From Mastigias papua (lineage: Eukaryota > Cnidaria > Scyphozoa > Rhizostomeae > Mastigiidae): 64,000 nucleotides of DNA. The stretch lies in the NCBI GenBank assembly GCA_964019165.1, contig OZ025272.1, forward strand, positions 8,822,993-8,886,992, given 5' to 3'. A program made the translations under genes and the position numbers. Under the pieces are notes generated by a model, which worked only from the letters and a program-made list of their open reading frames with translations, was not told the DNA's origin and did no database searches. Shown here one piece after another: positions 9,977 to 49,783 of the stretch. Each line of letters starts with the position of its first letter. Position 1 is the stretch's first letter.

Positions 9977-11600
9977 TTTAAATGTTGTGTGGAAAGTAAT
10001 AATCTCTCATTGATGAACGAGTCACATTCTTATTCACATTTCACTGTTGTTGCTGTGATTCTTTTACTGACAGTAAAGGTGGTAGTGCTGCACGATCCTG
10101 AAAGTGTTAATGAGTTGATATCAACCAAATACTAACCTGTTTTTCGTGTATTCGCTTTTGAATAGCCTTGCGGTATTACGGAATTTCACTATTGCTCGAA
10201 GAAGCAGGAATATTTTTAAGACATATTTTAGAAAGCGTCCCTGCTGTTTTGTGCAATAGTAGCACTTACTTTTGGAAATTCTCTTGAGTCGGGGAAATTG
10301 TTAACAATTCTGGCTTATTTGACTATGATGCAATGAAGCAATGCCTATCCTTTGGCACTTGGTCTAGTTGTTTGATGATAATTTGTCATTCTTAAAGGTG
10401 GGGTCATCGCTGTTGGCATTGGCTCAGCAAGTTCATTAAAAAGGGACATTTTTGAACCTTGATGCAAGATCTCCATGTATGGCAACTGTCAATGATGGCT
10501 TTGTCAAAAAAGCAAAGAACTTTTACTCAAGAGCATAACAAGGACAATTTTTATTCTTAGTTCGTTTTCTTTCGCCACTATTTATATAAAATATCGACAT
10601 TACCACTGCCTTTTTGAAGTTCACATGCATTGCTCAGCTCCACAGACTTACTGCATTACGACATTTGTGGAAACTATCAAGATCTGGCACATTACAGCCT
10701 ACATTATAATTTACTGCATAAATGGAAATTTTTCAGCACTTATTGAAATAGAAAACTATCTAGATCAGTGAGCTGAGCTAAGTAAGATCTTTATGTTATT
10801 TTCACTTATATATTTTTAAAGGCATGCTTCTTACTTTAGAATGCAAAAATAGAACTTAGATGCATGCGCTGCAATGAAGTTGAAATTCATGGCAACTACG
10901 AAAGGCCCACAGTAATTTACTCTATAAGAAATGTCCAACCTATTTGTTAGCTTTGTATATCAGGAGATAAAACCTCACTTAACTGCTAAGATGTAGCATT
11001 CAAGTCTTCCATGCTTGTAATACCGACCTAGATTCTAACATTGCCTTAGCGGCTTCACTTTGATTTGATTGCAGAGATTTCTTCTGTCATTTAAATACAC
11101 ATTAAAGCGAGAGCTTTTTTCATTTAGATTATTTTTATCATTTCATCATCGATGTATGGGGCTATATTGAGAATATTATCACAAGGTATAGTCAAGCCAT
11201 AGTAGTAATGATTTGTAAGGGGTTATTGTAAGCAGTAGGTTCCCAATATTATATTTCAGTTTCGTATGATTAAATTTTTGTAGTTGCTTTTCACCATTCG
11301 TTGATTTCCTTGATTGGATGGGTAGAAGACTGGAATTGCATATACAGTAAATTGAGATTCTCTATATCTCTGCAAAATATAGGGATTATCTTCTTTTACA
11401 GAACCAGTTGTTCGCCAAGAAGGTACGCATGAATATGAAATATTCATCTATATCGAATTTCTGGGGTATAGCAAATATTTCAGAGCTTTTTTTAAAACTT
11501 TCAATCGATATACAGCTTTTGGCTATTGGTAAAGCGTACTATGATAAGTGGTAGTGTTAGAGTTGTAACGGTTTTAGCATGAAATGGTAAGATGTAATAG
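9977..11600. other. Intergenic, nothing recognised
   Basis: AT-rich DNA after the receptor gene. I see no coding exon with domain similarity, no RNA gene and no clear repeat. Confidence 0.45.
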
Positions 11601-11601
11601 A

Positions 11602-11660
11602 ATATATATATATATATATATATATAAGTAATATATATATACATAACGATAAATGAGAAG
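11602..11660. repeat. (TA)n microsatellite
   Basis: A short TA run interrupted by AGTA, about 60 bases upstream of the hammerhead-like palindrome. Confidence 0.9.
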
Positions 11661-11716
11661 TTATGAGCTCTTCCAATACGGTGCTTCTATACCGTGAAGT
11701 AGAGCAGAATATATAT

Positions 11717-11829
11717 AAGTGAAAACTACTGTATACTCTCGACAAGCCTGTTTCGTGAACTTTATTGTATTGTTCGGAACAATACCGTTCACGAAACAGG
11801 CTTGTCGAGAGTATACAGTAGTTTTAACT
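11717..11829. mobile_element. 113-bp palindrome with hammerhead-like arms
   Basis: Two arms of about 43 bases pair with one mismatch around a centre that is itself a small palindrome (GTATTGTTC/GAACAATAC). The right arm contains CACGAAACAGGCTTGTC. This fits the 3' half of a type I hammerhead: the GAA box, a three-pair stem III (ACA/TGT) with loop GGCT, and the cleavage triplet GTC. The left arm is the same on the other strand. The CTGANGA box is missing. It is followed by (TA)n, a context known for Penelope-like and related retroelements carrying hammerheads. Confidence 0.6.
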
Positions 11830-11830
11830 T

Positions 11831-11987
<157 letters not shown>

Positions 11988-11999
11988 TTGACTCTGACC

Positions 12000-13480
12000 C
12001 TACATGAAATGGAAATTAAATAAATTGGTAGACGCTTAGCATACATTTTGTAAAGCACATTGCAGCAAAAGTTTGATTGAAACTGGCTTTTGATCAAGTG
12101 TAGCTTCTCTTTGCCTGCAAACCCTTTCCATATGTTTCAGTCGCTGGTGTATTGCAACTTCTTTTTTGAAAAAGGGAGTTTCATATGTATTCCTTACAAA
12201 AGGGAGTTTCGTATATATCATTTAAAAACATGAGAACATCGGAGTTTAGAATCTAAAAACGGGAGGAAAAACCGGAGGCATGCAATTACTTAATGCACAA
12301 ATTTTACTAAATGAGATCGTATTAAAACAGATTTGTCCCTGTTCACCTTTAAGGAACAATGATCTCCTTGATAATACCAAGTCTATGATTCCAACATATA
12401 AGCTATTACTTATTGATAATTTGTCTACCCTCTAACTATTCTAACCTGCTTATAACTGGAAGCCGGAGACGAAGTGCTTTTGCACATATCTCCTAAGATC
12501 ATGTGAAAAACCTTGGGATTTGAGCCCTGAAGTTCCTAGAATGTATACGATTGATTTAGACCAAGGTTCACATAGATCAAAAATGCGTGGCTTTCCTGAA
12601 GTTCAGGAACATTTCATGTTTGCTTACTCATATCTGTTATATTAATCCAGAACGTCACACCAATTCTATCATAATACATTAAGAACGAAAGCTTCAGTAC
12701 GTATAACTTTTAGACGAAGACATCAGCAATGAAATTTGCCCATTTAAGACTAAATCTTGAAGGATGAGATTGTTCAGCACTAGTTAGAACGAAACTCCTG
12801 AATCCTTCATTCCCGTTTTAACCAAAAGAAATTGCATTGAATGATGAAAGGAAACTACAAAAATAATTAAGTTAGCTGAGGAACTACCCAACATAATAAT
12901 TGCCAAGTTTTAACGTAGGGCTCAAATACAACTGACCTCGTTGGCGAGGATAAGATCTATCCCTCTTTAAGACAGCACGTATTCATTTAGCCTTAATGAC
13001 TGTATCCTTAGTATGAAATACACGATTATTTTTATATCCGTGTTCACAACAAGGATGCAAATGACAGGGGTCAAGATTATGCCAATCTGTATCGTATAAT
13101 TTCTTTCCAGAAAAGTTAATAACTTCAAAATTGTCGGCATTGTGCATAAATCTGAGCACATTAAATGGAAATAAATTGTGATGAGCAGAAAATAGTCTTA
13201 AAGAGCTATGCATTTCGAGGTACGTTTTCGAGGAATGATGCTGGCAAAGCTTTCCTGTTGACCAGAGCACTGTAAAATAAAGATTTAACTGGCAAGGGGT
13301 TGGGGTTGGCAAAGTCAGGAAAATAAGGTCCTTTTGTTGAGAAATTGGTATGAAACCATCTGGAAAGAAATTCAACAAAACAATTAAAAACGTTGGTACG
13401 AAGATTGATTATGCAAAGTGTCTTATAGAAGAACATGACTGTACTTAATTAAAGTCTTATCTCAGCAATTCATATTCGAT
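12000..13480. other. Intergenic, nothing recognised
   Basis: The region contains a 131-codon minus-strand open frame (12983-13378) of biased, domain-less composition, which I take as chance. No repeat signature was found. Confidence 0.4.
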
Positions 13481-13488
13481 AGGTATAG

Positions 13489-13560
13489 TCAATAATGCAG
13501 GGGAGGCTCCAATCTTCCAAGTGAAATTCAATCAATAATGCAGGGGAGGCTCCAATCTTC
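13489..13560. repeat. 29-base direct repeat, 43-base period
   Basis: The 29 bases from TCAATAATGCAGGGGAGG onward occur identically at 13489-13517 and 13532-13560. The identity indicates a recent local duplication. Confidence 0.95.
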
Positions 13561-13693
13561 TTTCTGCTGGGGAGTCATGGTTTGACTCCAGCCAGCGCTA
13601 AGTCTCATTCCCATCGAGCCCGCAACTGCACGCTGGATTGGTTTTCACATAATAAGCATGACGAATATTGTGAGAAATGCCCTTCTATAGGGT

Positions 13694-13780
13694 ATCTATA
13701 CTATATTTCCGCGAAAGAGCACCTTGAAGATTAACTATTAAATGAACGCCTGGGACGCTCTTGCGAGGAAATACGATATA
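13694..13780. repeat. Short inverted repeat
   Basis: Arms of about 28 bases (TATATTTCCGCGAAAGAGC and its near complement) are separated by about 27 bases. This may be a very small inverted-repeat element; no target duplication was seen. Confidence 0.5.
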
Positions 13781-13933
13781 AGTTTCTAAAATTGTTCCAT
13801 GGATTCAAGTGAAAAACGGTTGTAAAGAAAGGAGCATGCAAATATCAATCACTCATCCTTTCTCCAATTCTTTGGCTGAAAGCGGACGTAAATGAAAATT
13901 GTATATGTAAGCAATCGACTAGTTCGTTTCAAC

Positions 13934-14445
13934 GACGAAATCGAAGAACAAAAAAGTCTATTAAGGATTTAGGTCTAGATGGCAAAGTAAAGGTATGTTT
14001 TAGAGGTGTTTCCATGTTTTCAGTTTCGAAAATGTCAGTTATTCACATTGAAAGTGAGTCACTGAAACTGAACAGAACAGTGACGGCACTGTACATTGTG
14101 TGAAGTGTTGTTGTGGGCTGATGCTGTCTCGTAATGTATAAACAAAAGAGGTTATACCGTGAACACCTGAAGATGGCATTCAAAACGTCAGGTGAAATCA
14201 AAAACAGGCCACAGAGGATTAAGATCTAGATGATAAGATATTAATGGTATTTTCTTAAGGTATTTCCATGATTTAAGTTTCATAAATGTCATCTATTCCA
14301 ATTGGGAGATGGTCTATGAACTGCAAAGAACAGCAACGGCACATGATATGACATTTTGTTGGGGGCTTGTGATGTCACAGTAAAGTATAGAATAAAAGAG
14401 GTTAGGCCGTGAACACCTAAAGATAGCATTTAAAACTTCTACTAA
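13934..14445. repeat. Tandem duplication of a ~257-base unit
   Basis: Two diverged copies (about 13934-14190 and 14191-14445) share AGGTATTTCCATG-like, GGCACTGTACAT-like and GTGAACACCT blocks in the same order and spacing. The unit has no open frame. Confidence 0.85.
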
Positions 14446-15559
14446 AAGATGTTTTTAAATAGTATGACTAAGAGTTTTTATGGTCTTTAAATTAAGCCAA
14501 GAGTTTCGATTGCAAGTAGGGCCCCTATTCTATGAGCAAATTTTTACGAAATGTGGCTGTCAAGAGATGACCTTAGCTTTTTTTGCCATACCTTCGAGAC
14601 TAACAGGACGTGCTCTCATAAGCTTTGGCTGATTTCATGGTGCCGTTGCTCATGTACAGCTTTTAATGTTAGCTTAATGCTATCGTTGAGAAGAGTAACG
14701 GACTTTTACTATATTTAGTGATATACCTGTGGAGTGTTTAGTTTCAAAAGGTTTTTTCCGAAATAGTTAGTTGCAGGATAGGCCTAACGACTGGGTCATG
14801 GTGCCAAGTGATTTTGCTCTCAAACAGGTCTCCAGAGATAACTTCTCTTTTATCGTTTTGCTTGAAATTTGTGTAGCCCATGAGCAGCTCCCTGTTATTT
14901 CAAATTAAGATTGCTGTGGAGCTTCTCTTATTGTTTGTATTTGTAACGTTATTTGCCTATGTTTTCATTATCATTAGTTCAATTTCTTTCTTTTGGCTGT
15001 AAGGAATGATGTTGCGCATTTTGTGGTTGTTTTGCCAAGGATCACTTGACAATGTGAATGAGCCTATGATGTATTGTTCGTTGGCGAGCAGCTATTGGTA
15101 ATTTAAACTCAAGCCGTATTCGAACGTCGGTCTTCAAGCCTTATTCTCCTCTGTCTAATGTACTACAAGTTGCGCCATTAGGCCTATTGCTTTTATGCAT
15201 TTTCTTTGTGCTGATATCCATCTTCACCCTTCCATTAGTCATTTTATTACTGCTACCTTCTCAACTGTTCTCTCTTCCTCAATTCAAACCATTGAAAGTC
15301 TTCGTAGCGAAGGCAGTACTTCGTATTCCACTGTCGCTCGTACTGAAAGCTAATTATGTCTCAATCCCTTCTGCCGCGGGAAACTTGTAACGCTCCTTCT
15401 TTGAAGCCTTCTTTCCCTATGCTTACGTATTCATTACTTGCGAGTTTGCAAATATGTTATTTTTACAGCGGTTTCAGTCACAGTTGTTTATTGAAACTGA
15501 GGTCCATCCATCTCTGGATCCACTTTGTCATCACAGTATAGTTAGTGGTAAAATAAACA

Positions 15560-17110
15560 TTAGATGCCCACCCGTTCCGTCTTCAGGCGAGGTGACTCAA
15601 CAATAAATTAGCTATTAGCAATCACCCATGAAATTTTCTCTGCCTTTAACTATAATCCTCCCTTAGATGTAAGATGTGTTTATCTGGATATTCCCAAAGC
15701 TTTCGATAGAGTTTGGCATGAAGGTCTCATTTTCAAGATCCGATGAAACAAAATAAGGGGCAATGTGGTGAAACTCCTCCGAACCCCAACAAAGAACTGT
15801 TATAAGTGGTAAATTCTCCAGTTGGGAAGATATGTCAGCCGGCATGCCGCAGGGATCGATCTTAGGCCCACTCTTATTCCTTATTTATATCAATAACCTA
15901 CCTGGAATCAAATGTTCGGACATATACTGTTGACAAGTCTTTATTCTCAGTTGTTCATAATCCTCAACTGTCTTCCGATATTATTATTTCCGACTTTTCT
16001 TTAATAAAAATTTAGGCATACCAGTGGAGGATGGCTTTTAATCCTGAAACATCGAAGCAAGCTGTACAATTAATTTTTTCTTGTAAAAGAGTTCAAATGG
16101 GCCATCCAGAAGTTTACTTCAATGATATGCAAGTTTCTTCCTACGATGAGTACAAACACCTTGGGCTTATTCTGGATAAAAAGCAAACCTTCCCCTCCGA
16201 CATAAAGGAGCTCCTAGGTAAAGCCAACAAAGGAATATTTATGGTTAAACTTCTTCCTGTTACCTACCACGCCCTTCATTCGATCAAATATATAAGCTAC
16301 ATGTCAGATCACATGTTGACTACTGTGATATAATCTTTCACATTCCAACTGTGGATAATCCCTACTCGCACGAACATAGGCAAAACCTACTAGTGAATCG
16401 ACTCGAGTCAATGCAATACAATACGGCTCTTGCTATCACGGGTGCGTGGCGAGGCACCTCTCGCTTAAAAATTTGTAAGGAATTAGGGTGAGAGTCGGTC
16501 GCTCAGCGACAGAAGGTGCCACAGGAGACTGGTTCTTTTTTTAAAATCATTAATGGCCTTGTCCCTGATTACCTATCCTTACTCCTAGAAATTAGAGAAC
16601 AAAGATATGACCTTAGAAACACCCATAGCTTTGAAGCACCAAAACGTCGAGCGGATGCTTTTAAAAACAGTTTCTCCCACACTGTATTAACCAGTGGAAC
16701 AATCTGAGTTTAGAGTTCTTGACGTAAGGTCCCTTTCACCAAGTTGATTAGATTAGTAAGACCTATGAAAGGACAACTTTATGGGATTCATGACCAGTCA
16801 GGAGTGTGTAGATTAACTCAATTGAGATTGGGTTTGTGTCCTCTTTGTGAAAACAAATTTAGACATAATTTCCTTGAATACCTCTGAACCAATGTGCTTG
16901 TCAAATGATGGCACTGCAACCACTATCCATTTCATGCTGCTCTGCCAAGAATATGCTATCCAGAGAACTGTACTCCTTGGCAAAGTTATTCCCATGTGTG
17001 TCATCTAAGATGACGACTAAAACAGAAAAACAAAACGATCTGTCAAATATGTTAACTAACTTCTTTCAAAAATTATTTATACATTTTAGCGTCCGCTTAT
17101 ATATATTTTA
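15560..17110 (+). pseudogene. LINE reverse transcriptase pseudogene (5'-truncated)
   Basis: Read across several frameshifts and stops, this encodes reverse transcriptase boxes in order: [53 protein letters not shown]; a degraded YADD box reading YTVD; and an intact thumb frame at 16031-16333 with EYKHLGLILDKKQTF. The C-terminal region follows (16516-16707) and ends with RLTQLRLGLCPL and KFRHNF. It belongs to the Jockey/CR1-like group of non-LTR elements. The catalytic Asp pair is lost, so it is dead. The endonuclease end is missing. Confidence 0.85.
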
Positions 17111-17295
17111 GCGAAATGTCCGGGACCCTTTATTAGTAGCATCTCCCTTTAATGAAGTATCCATGAATATCCCCTCGCTGACACCAATTGATTCTTTTGG
17201 CATAGGTATAGAGCATTTTATTGTCTGAAGAGGGCAGTCATCAGATGACTTTTTGACACTATATATATATCTAGGGTTTTTAATCGAATTAAAAA

Positions 17296-17437
<142 letters not shown>

Positions 17438-17519
17438 ACACAAACACACAAAGACACAAAGACACAAACACTCACAGAGGAACATGGAGGGGAACGTCGC
17501 GTGATAATTTTGAATTCAT

Positions 17520-20100
17520 TATCATTTTTTACAACTTTATATTGATCTGCAAGTTGATTCCAAATTATGCTTCCCCTAAATGAGAAGCATAATTTAGCCA
17601 TTTTACCCCTCACTCACCATAATCGAGTAATGCCATCTCAAAAAGCCCTCTCCCAATTTCCTGCGATGAACGCCTTCGAATTTTGTTAATCCCCCACCCC
17701 CAATTCGCCCAAATAATGTCTTTAAAGCGGAGAGAATACCAACTGTAAAGATAGCTGCCTCTTTTGACGCTTTCTCCTAGACAGAATTTGGAACTTTTCT
17801 TTTAGAAGATAAGTAATTTTTATTTAATTCTTATTTAATTTTATTTGATGTGCCTTTTGCCAATCACTCATACTAGAATAAGAGGAGTAATAGACATTAA
17901 GGCAACCTATAGATGGTGTACTCTTAAATATCCCCCCACCCCACCTACCGGACGACGTCATATATATGACCCCAAATGATGATTTGTGACGTTAGCGAGC
18001 CTCTTATGGTGCAATCTAGCCTATTCTGTGCTCTAGCCGAACCACACTCCATCGTTGTGCTACCATCTTTCTCCTACTTTCTGTGGCCTCGTATAGAACA
18101 GCAGCGCTAAACAACAATGAAGTCCACACTAATGGTCTTACCTATTTGGTCTATCGGTCTACCGTCCAATTTGAGCGATAACAATAGACCGTGCATGGGT
18201 CCGACTAACAATAGACCGTAAATGCTAGTCCTAGTCCCTACTATCGCCTAGAGCTTTACGTCATCTTTTGTCTTTTGTAGGCAATGCGGAAACATGACTT
18301 ACTGGAACAATGGAATGGAATACTGGAATAAAATCTGGAATCGAAACTTCAAAGAGTATATTGAAATAGAGTAGTGAAATAAAATGTTAAAATAGCTATT
18401 TTAGAAACCTCAACACATTGCGAAGATTACTTAGAAATATAGGTCCAGAAAGTTAACTGATTTAGGTTTAGCAACCATTATTGTACTAACACTTAGAGCA
18501 GAGCCCCCGACTGCAGAGCTTGGCCTATTCACGAGATATCGAGTGTGCACGCGCAAAATTTCAGGTGTGCAAGTGCAAACTTGATCTTCTTCGTACACTT
18601 GACGTATGTACTTGAATTTTTGGCTTACAAATTAAAATATGTTTGGCTATTTTCATATCTTCGTATTATACATTCATTTCTGTTGCCAGAATGGGGTTTT
18701 CAAATTAAGCAATTATAGCAGCTATGTGATTTTATTGGTCTATATTACATTGTTATCTTGAAATGAATTGTAAATGTTTATCGCTGTCGTGTAGTAGCCA
18801 AAAAAAATTTTGATTACATAAGCAGTAAAATCTTAAACTAAGATATGTATGCTTGGTGTGTTATAAATCCAGATAAAGCTTTCAGCAATCATTTACCATT
18901 TTTCCCTTTGGTGGTAACTCTAATCATGAGTTGCTTCACTGAGTACCCTAATGCTAGGGGTTGAATGAAGGGTCTGAGCACAGTACCTAAGAATCAAAGA
19001 CGGCTCCTCTAGTCAGTGTCTGGAAGTTTAGTAACATCAGTTTGTGACGTATGAGGACCTACCACCATGGTTGGGTCTAACGTGGGTGAAAACATCTAAT
19101 ATTTTGCTCTCTAGAATGGTTAAAGAGGTATCTCCTAAACTAAACATTGAGCAAATTTTCAGGCATGGTCACTCAGAATATCTTCAAATTTATAACGGTC
19201 ACTAAGATTTATTTATCCTTATATTGATTTTGAAATGAGAATGCAGTAGATATCTATTTTAATCAATGTGTAAGTTTGTTATTGATCCTTCTGTTATTTG
19301 GATTTCTCTCTAATCATTTAATCATGTATTTACAATGGAAAGAATAGTTTTTGCTCACTCACCGTTGCTATTTTTCCGCACTAAAAGTTCCGAATCCCCT
19401 GTCAGAGTCTTTTCTCGATCCCTCCGTCTCGACAATAGTCCCAGGATCTAAACTAAGTGTGGATCTGGCTAACTTTGTAATCGAAACTTTGGGTCTGCAA
19501 TTGGGGGAAAGTGTGGATTAAGAAGCAAAGGGTTAAGATAAAATAGAGATTTATCATCATGATACAATATAGCCTCTGGGTAACTTACTAAGTTTATAGC
19601 TCTACAAAGTTCTCTGTGTTATTACACTTTTATAAACAATTTCTACGACTAGTATTCGCAGAATATCACTCAATAATCCCAAGAAAGCTGTTTCTTATCA
19701 TTCTCGTAATATGTCTGTTTAGGAAAAGACCAGCCTTATTGTGACTTTAGCTGTGCTTCATATACGGTATTTATAGTCTCCTCATAAGATGGGGATTGAA
19801 CCTTCTTGATACCCACCTTAGAAATTCATTTATTGGTACAAATGAACCGTATAATGATACGGGGGTGCCATTTTTCCATAGGGCTAGAGATCCCCCCCCC
19901 AGAAGAGTATTCTCTAGCACACCACTATTGACCAATAAAGTAAATGTTAGAATAGTATAATTCAGGTGAGACTCGTGTATTCGAATGCACTCTGCAGTCC
20001 CATATTCCGTAGTCCATATTTTATGGTTAGAAGTAAACGTCTTATAACAAGGCGATACCGTTCGAACAGACCTGTAAACAAAGTCGGACACATCGCTTCG
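17520..20100. other. Intergenic region upstream of AGXT2
   Basis: I see no coding exon here. A direct ACAATAGACCGT motif occurs twice near 18.2 kb. CpG dinucleotides become more frequent near 20,080-20,115 (for example TCGCTTCGCGATCG), which would suit a promoter just upstream of AGXT2 exon 1. No TATA box is obvious. Confidence 0.4.
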
Positions 20101-20127
20101 CGATCGCATCTAGAAGAAATACTCAAC

Positions 20128-46304
<26,177 letters not shown>

Positions 46305-47277
46305 AGACACGTAATCATCTTGGACTGGTATCAGTTATAAGACTTACCTCATCGTTTATCATACCCATTTACTTTTTACTTCAATATAGCAGTTTTCATA
46401 TTTCCTGCTCGTCTCTGCATCGGATTTCTATGTAATTTTGTACCATAGTTTTGAAAACACGAATCAAGAATTCAAATCTTTACATGATTCCCATAGTCTA
46501 GAATATACAGCTAATTGGAAAAAAAATCTACCGTAGTATTCTATGAATTTAAGCTAAGATCGGTCCAGTTTGGTAGGTTGCCTTATATAGCACGACTGTA
46601 ATGTGCTAGTTTTTGTATAGGACGTTTAATGGGGATTGATTCAAAGTATTGACGTAACTAATGCATTACCTGTTCGAAAAATTTCTGGGGATCTCTCGGT
46701 ATCTACTTTAGTATGTATGGTGATAGATCTATCAAGTTTTCCTCTATATACCAGAAGGAAGATATTGTGCCATGAAATGATCTCATATTGGACAAAGCTT
46801 GTTAATGATAAAGCTTTTTGTAGCTAATTTTTCTCAGAAGTTAAGAAGTAGTTTAGACTAGCCACTGAATTTCTTCTTCAAAATGCGAACACCGATAATA
46901 ATATTAGCAGTTTTTTAAAAAAATCGGAACTTCTAAGCATAAAGATGCATCGATTTGCTAACAAATATTAGTGAGCTAAATTCAGCTCTTTATTCGGTTT
47001 TGCTCAATCGATTTTGCAGCTTTGCCCTGTATCTATATCATATTAGGACCGTTCTAAAGATAGGTAGGCAGCTTTGGCACACTAGCCTGCTTTGTTCTTT
47101 CATTCTCACTTCATTAAGAGTCGTCCGACTGCTGCATACCCTCTTGAGTTTGTACAGCTAACCGGTAAAAGGAGCAAGCATTTTCTTAACAAGCTAAATA
47201 TGCACATATTTAAACTGTACGATTTGAGCTGCGTATCTTAGTAGATACATTTCAGTAGATACAACTTAATGCAACTT

Positions 47278-47283
47278 AATAAA
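47278..47283 (+). promoter_or_regulatory. Candidate poly(A) signal for AGXT2
   Basis: AATAAA about 970 bases after the AGXT2 stop. The distance is plausible, but nothing else confirms use. Confidence 0.25.
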
Positions 47284-47603
47284 TTTCAGATTGAACATTA
47301 CATATATTTGTGCTGTTATAAATTTAATCATTTACACTTAATTTACGTGATTCGAAATGATAATCAAATCCAGTTTCCACGTTCGAAATATGTGGAACAG
47401 ACTTGTATCTAGAAACCTCTTTCATTCCTTAATCAGATACGTATGTAGATTATTTAGTTCATCATTACTCCTCGTTATAATTGTAGTGCACTATTGATAT
47501 GTACAGAAGTTTAATTAATACATGTATGAAGCGGATAAAGTGACTATTACCATCGAAGGTGTCTACCTTTAGCTGTAAGGGTGCCTGTCTACATTCATTC
47601 TAT

Positions 47604-47800
<197 letters not shown>

Positions 47801-47826
47801 GCAATATTTAATGGTAGGCTTTAGCT

Positions 47827-47850
47827 TTGACGAAGGCGCAATGCCGAAAC
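47827..47850 (+). other. Hammerhead-core-like motif beside (CA)n
   Basis: TTGACGA, stem GGC-GCAAT-GCC, then GAAAC, which is the arrangement of a hammerhead core with stem II. The first core base C3 is T and no stem III/cleavage triplet follows clearly, so it is probably a relic or chance match. Confidence 0.25.
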
Positions 47851-49236
47851 AAGAAGCAAAAATATGATTCTCAACCGTTGAGGAGAATTGTTGAGTAGAA
47901 TGCCTTCGTGGTTTGGTGAATTTTTCATTACACTGGTCAGTAGAGCAGTGGAGTAGTCAACGCAAAATAGTAAACTCAAAGAAGAAGATCATATCGGGAC
48001 AAATGTATTGCATTTATAGAGCAAACTATGTTCAAACTGAAGCCAACTTATAGCACATTGTCCATTTTGAGTGGCTGTAGTAATATATGAGCCCTATAGT
48101 GGATTTAAAGAAGGTTAACACTTAAGAAACAGGAATAAATCCTTAAATTTAGCAAATAAAATTTAACGCATGCGCAGGAGAGGTTCGACTTGGCACAACA
48201 CGACAACAGGTACGACCTTAGATGCACCCGTATTCGAACCATTGCGGAACCAAATTTCCTCAGTTCGAGCACGGCACGGCTCGACGTATAGAACAGTCCA
48301 AAGCAATAGACGAACTTCGAAGTCACGATACCCATTACAATAAGAAAACCAGCCCACACCTGAGATGAAAGAAGACTGGTAGAGCGACAAATAAGGCAAC
48401 AATGATTCTTCTGCGGAAGAGAAATTGCCTAATCACGCGGAAAATAGCACTGTTGAGTCTCTAGGAAAACAGAATGCAAGCAGAATCGACAACAAATCAG
48501 GCAAAATGCGGAATGCAACATGGCGTACTGAAAATGGAAATGTTCTGCTTGTGAGCCAAAAGACACTATAATGCCTTGGTGATGTTATACCAGCTTTTGA
48601 TGAGGTAAATTCAGAGTACAACGCCGCCCAAACAAACATAATCAACAACAGTATGCAGCAAAAGGAGGGTGCGATTGCGCTTGTCTTCGACGACTCCATA
48701 CTCATAAATTTTCTCAGCTGGGAAATGCAAAAATCTCCTCGAATGCAAAATATATCTTTTGTCATAGAAGTCTCAGGTGCTACCTTAAACTATGCATGTA
48801 TGACCAAAGCCGGATAGGATCACACTGCTCATTGGCACTAATCATATCACGAAAGCCTTCGATAGCAAAAAGATTGCAAATGAAATTTTGCGGTTGCAAG
48901 ATCTCTGTGAACAGAAAGAATGAGATATCCATTCTAATGTAATTCATAGATCTGCAGAGAATGAAAAACAAGCAAATCACAGGTAAAAAAGCCTTTTTAT
49001 ATATGTTGTGCATTAAGCACAAAATGAAATTTATCGAGCATAAAAGGATTCATCAAAATGAGAATTTTGTTAATAGTGAGTTAATCGCAGCAAATCTTAT
49101 TCCCTCATCAATTCAGTTATGTCTGTCGGAACCTTAGACAGCATGACATCTAAAATTGATCAGGAGTGTACTGATATTATTAGTTGATAAATCAGTGCTA
49201 TACGTAACAAAAATGAGGGTAATGATATTTTAGCCT

Positions 49237-49551
49237 AATATGATCATAACCAAGGGAGATGCTGACTTCAGTTGTGCTGTTAGAAGAAAGCCGATAAGAC
49301 ATTTTTGAAGAAATTTTTGAGGCATTTAGCTAGCTGACAGAACTTTACTTAGCCCATCGTATGTCATACCTAATTAATTTTTACTTTAATCTGGTAGTTT
49401 TCATATTTCCTACTCGTCTCTACATCAAGTTTCAATGTAATTTTGTGGCATAGTTTTGAAAGCACAAATCAAGAATTCAAATCTTTTTATGATTCCAGTA
49501 ATCTAGAACATACAGCTAATTGGAAAAAAGTCAAGCGTAGTATTAAATGAA
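49237..49551 (+). pseudogene. Decayed duplicate of AGXT2 last exon and 3' flank
   Basis: ATGATCATAACCAAGG and the following bases match AGXT2 exon 17 from its ninth codon, through the stop and on for about 240 bases of 3' flank (for example TAGTTTTCATATTTCCT and ATACAGCTAATTGGAAAAAA). Base deletions shift the frame and the upstream splice site is gone. The offset to the real exon is about 3.0 kb. Confidence 0.9.
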
Positions 49552-49783
49552 CCTCTGCCTATCAAAATTTAAGGGTATCAATTAGAATCTCTCAATGGTC
49601 TCCTCATTACTCATCTCAACACAAAGTCAATGCGAAATGGAATTTAAGTCCGCAAGTGCATCATCTTAGCAACCAATGCTGTTCCGCCATCTGGTGAAAC
49701 TAAACTAGACTAGAACATCTCTCCCCAGGTCAGGTCCTGATGGATGGCTTTATAAAGTCATTTTGAGCCCATAAGAAGTACAA

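Noticed and set aside
12983..13378. 131-codon minus-strand open frame
   Set aside because: No domain, unusual composition, overlapping frames of similar length; consistent with chance.
19771..20109. 112-codon minus-strand open frame overlapping the AGXT2 5' region
   Set aside because: No domain; it lies opposite the likely AGXT2 promoter/5' UTR, where lower A+T keeps frames open.
48105..49022. Minus-strand hydrophobic open frames that might be a GPCR or channel pseudogene
   Set aside because: Hydrophobic runs are present but no class A landmark (DRY, CWxP, NPxxY) or other family motif could be placed in order.
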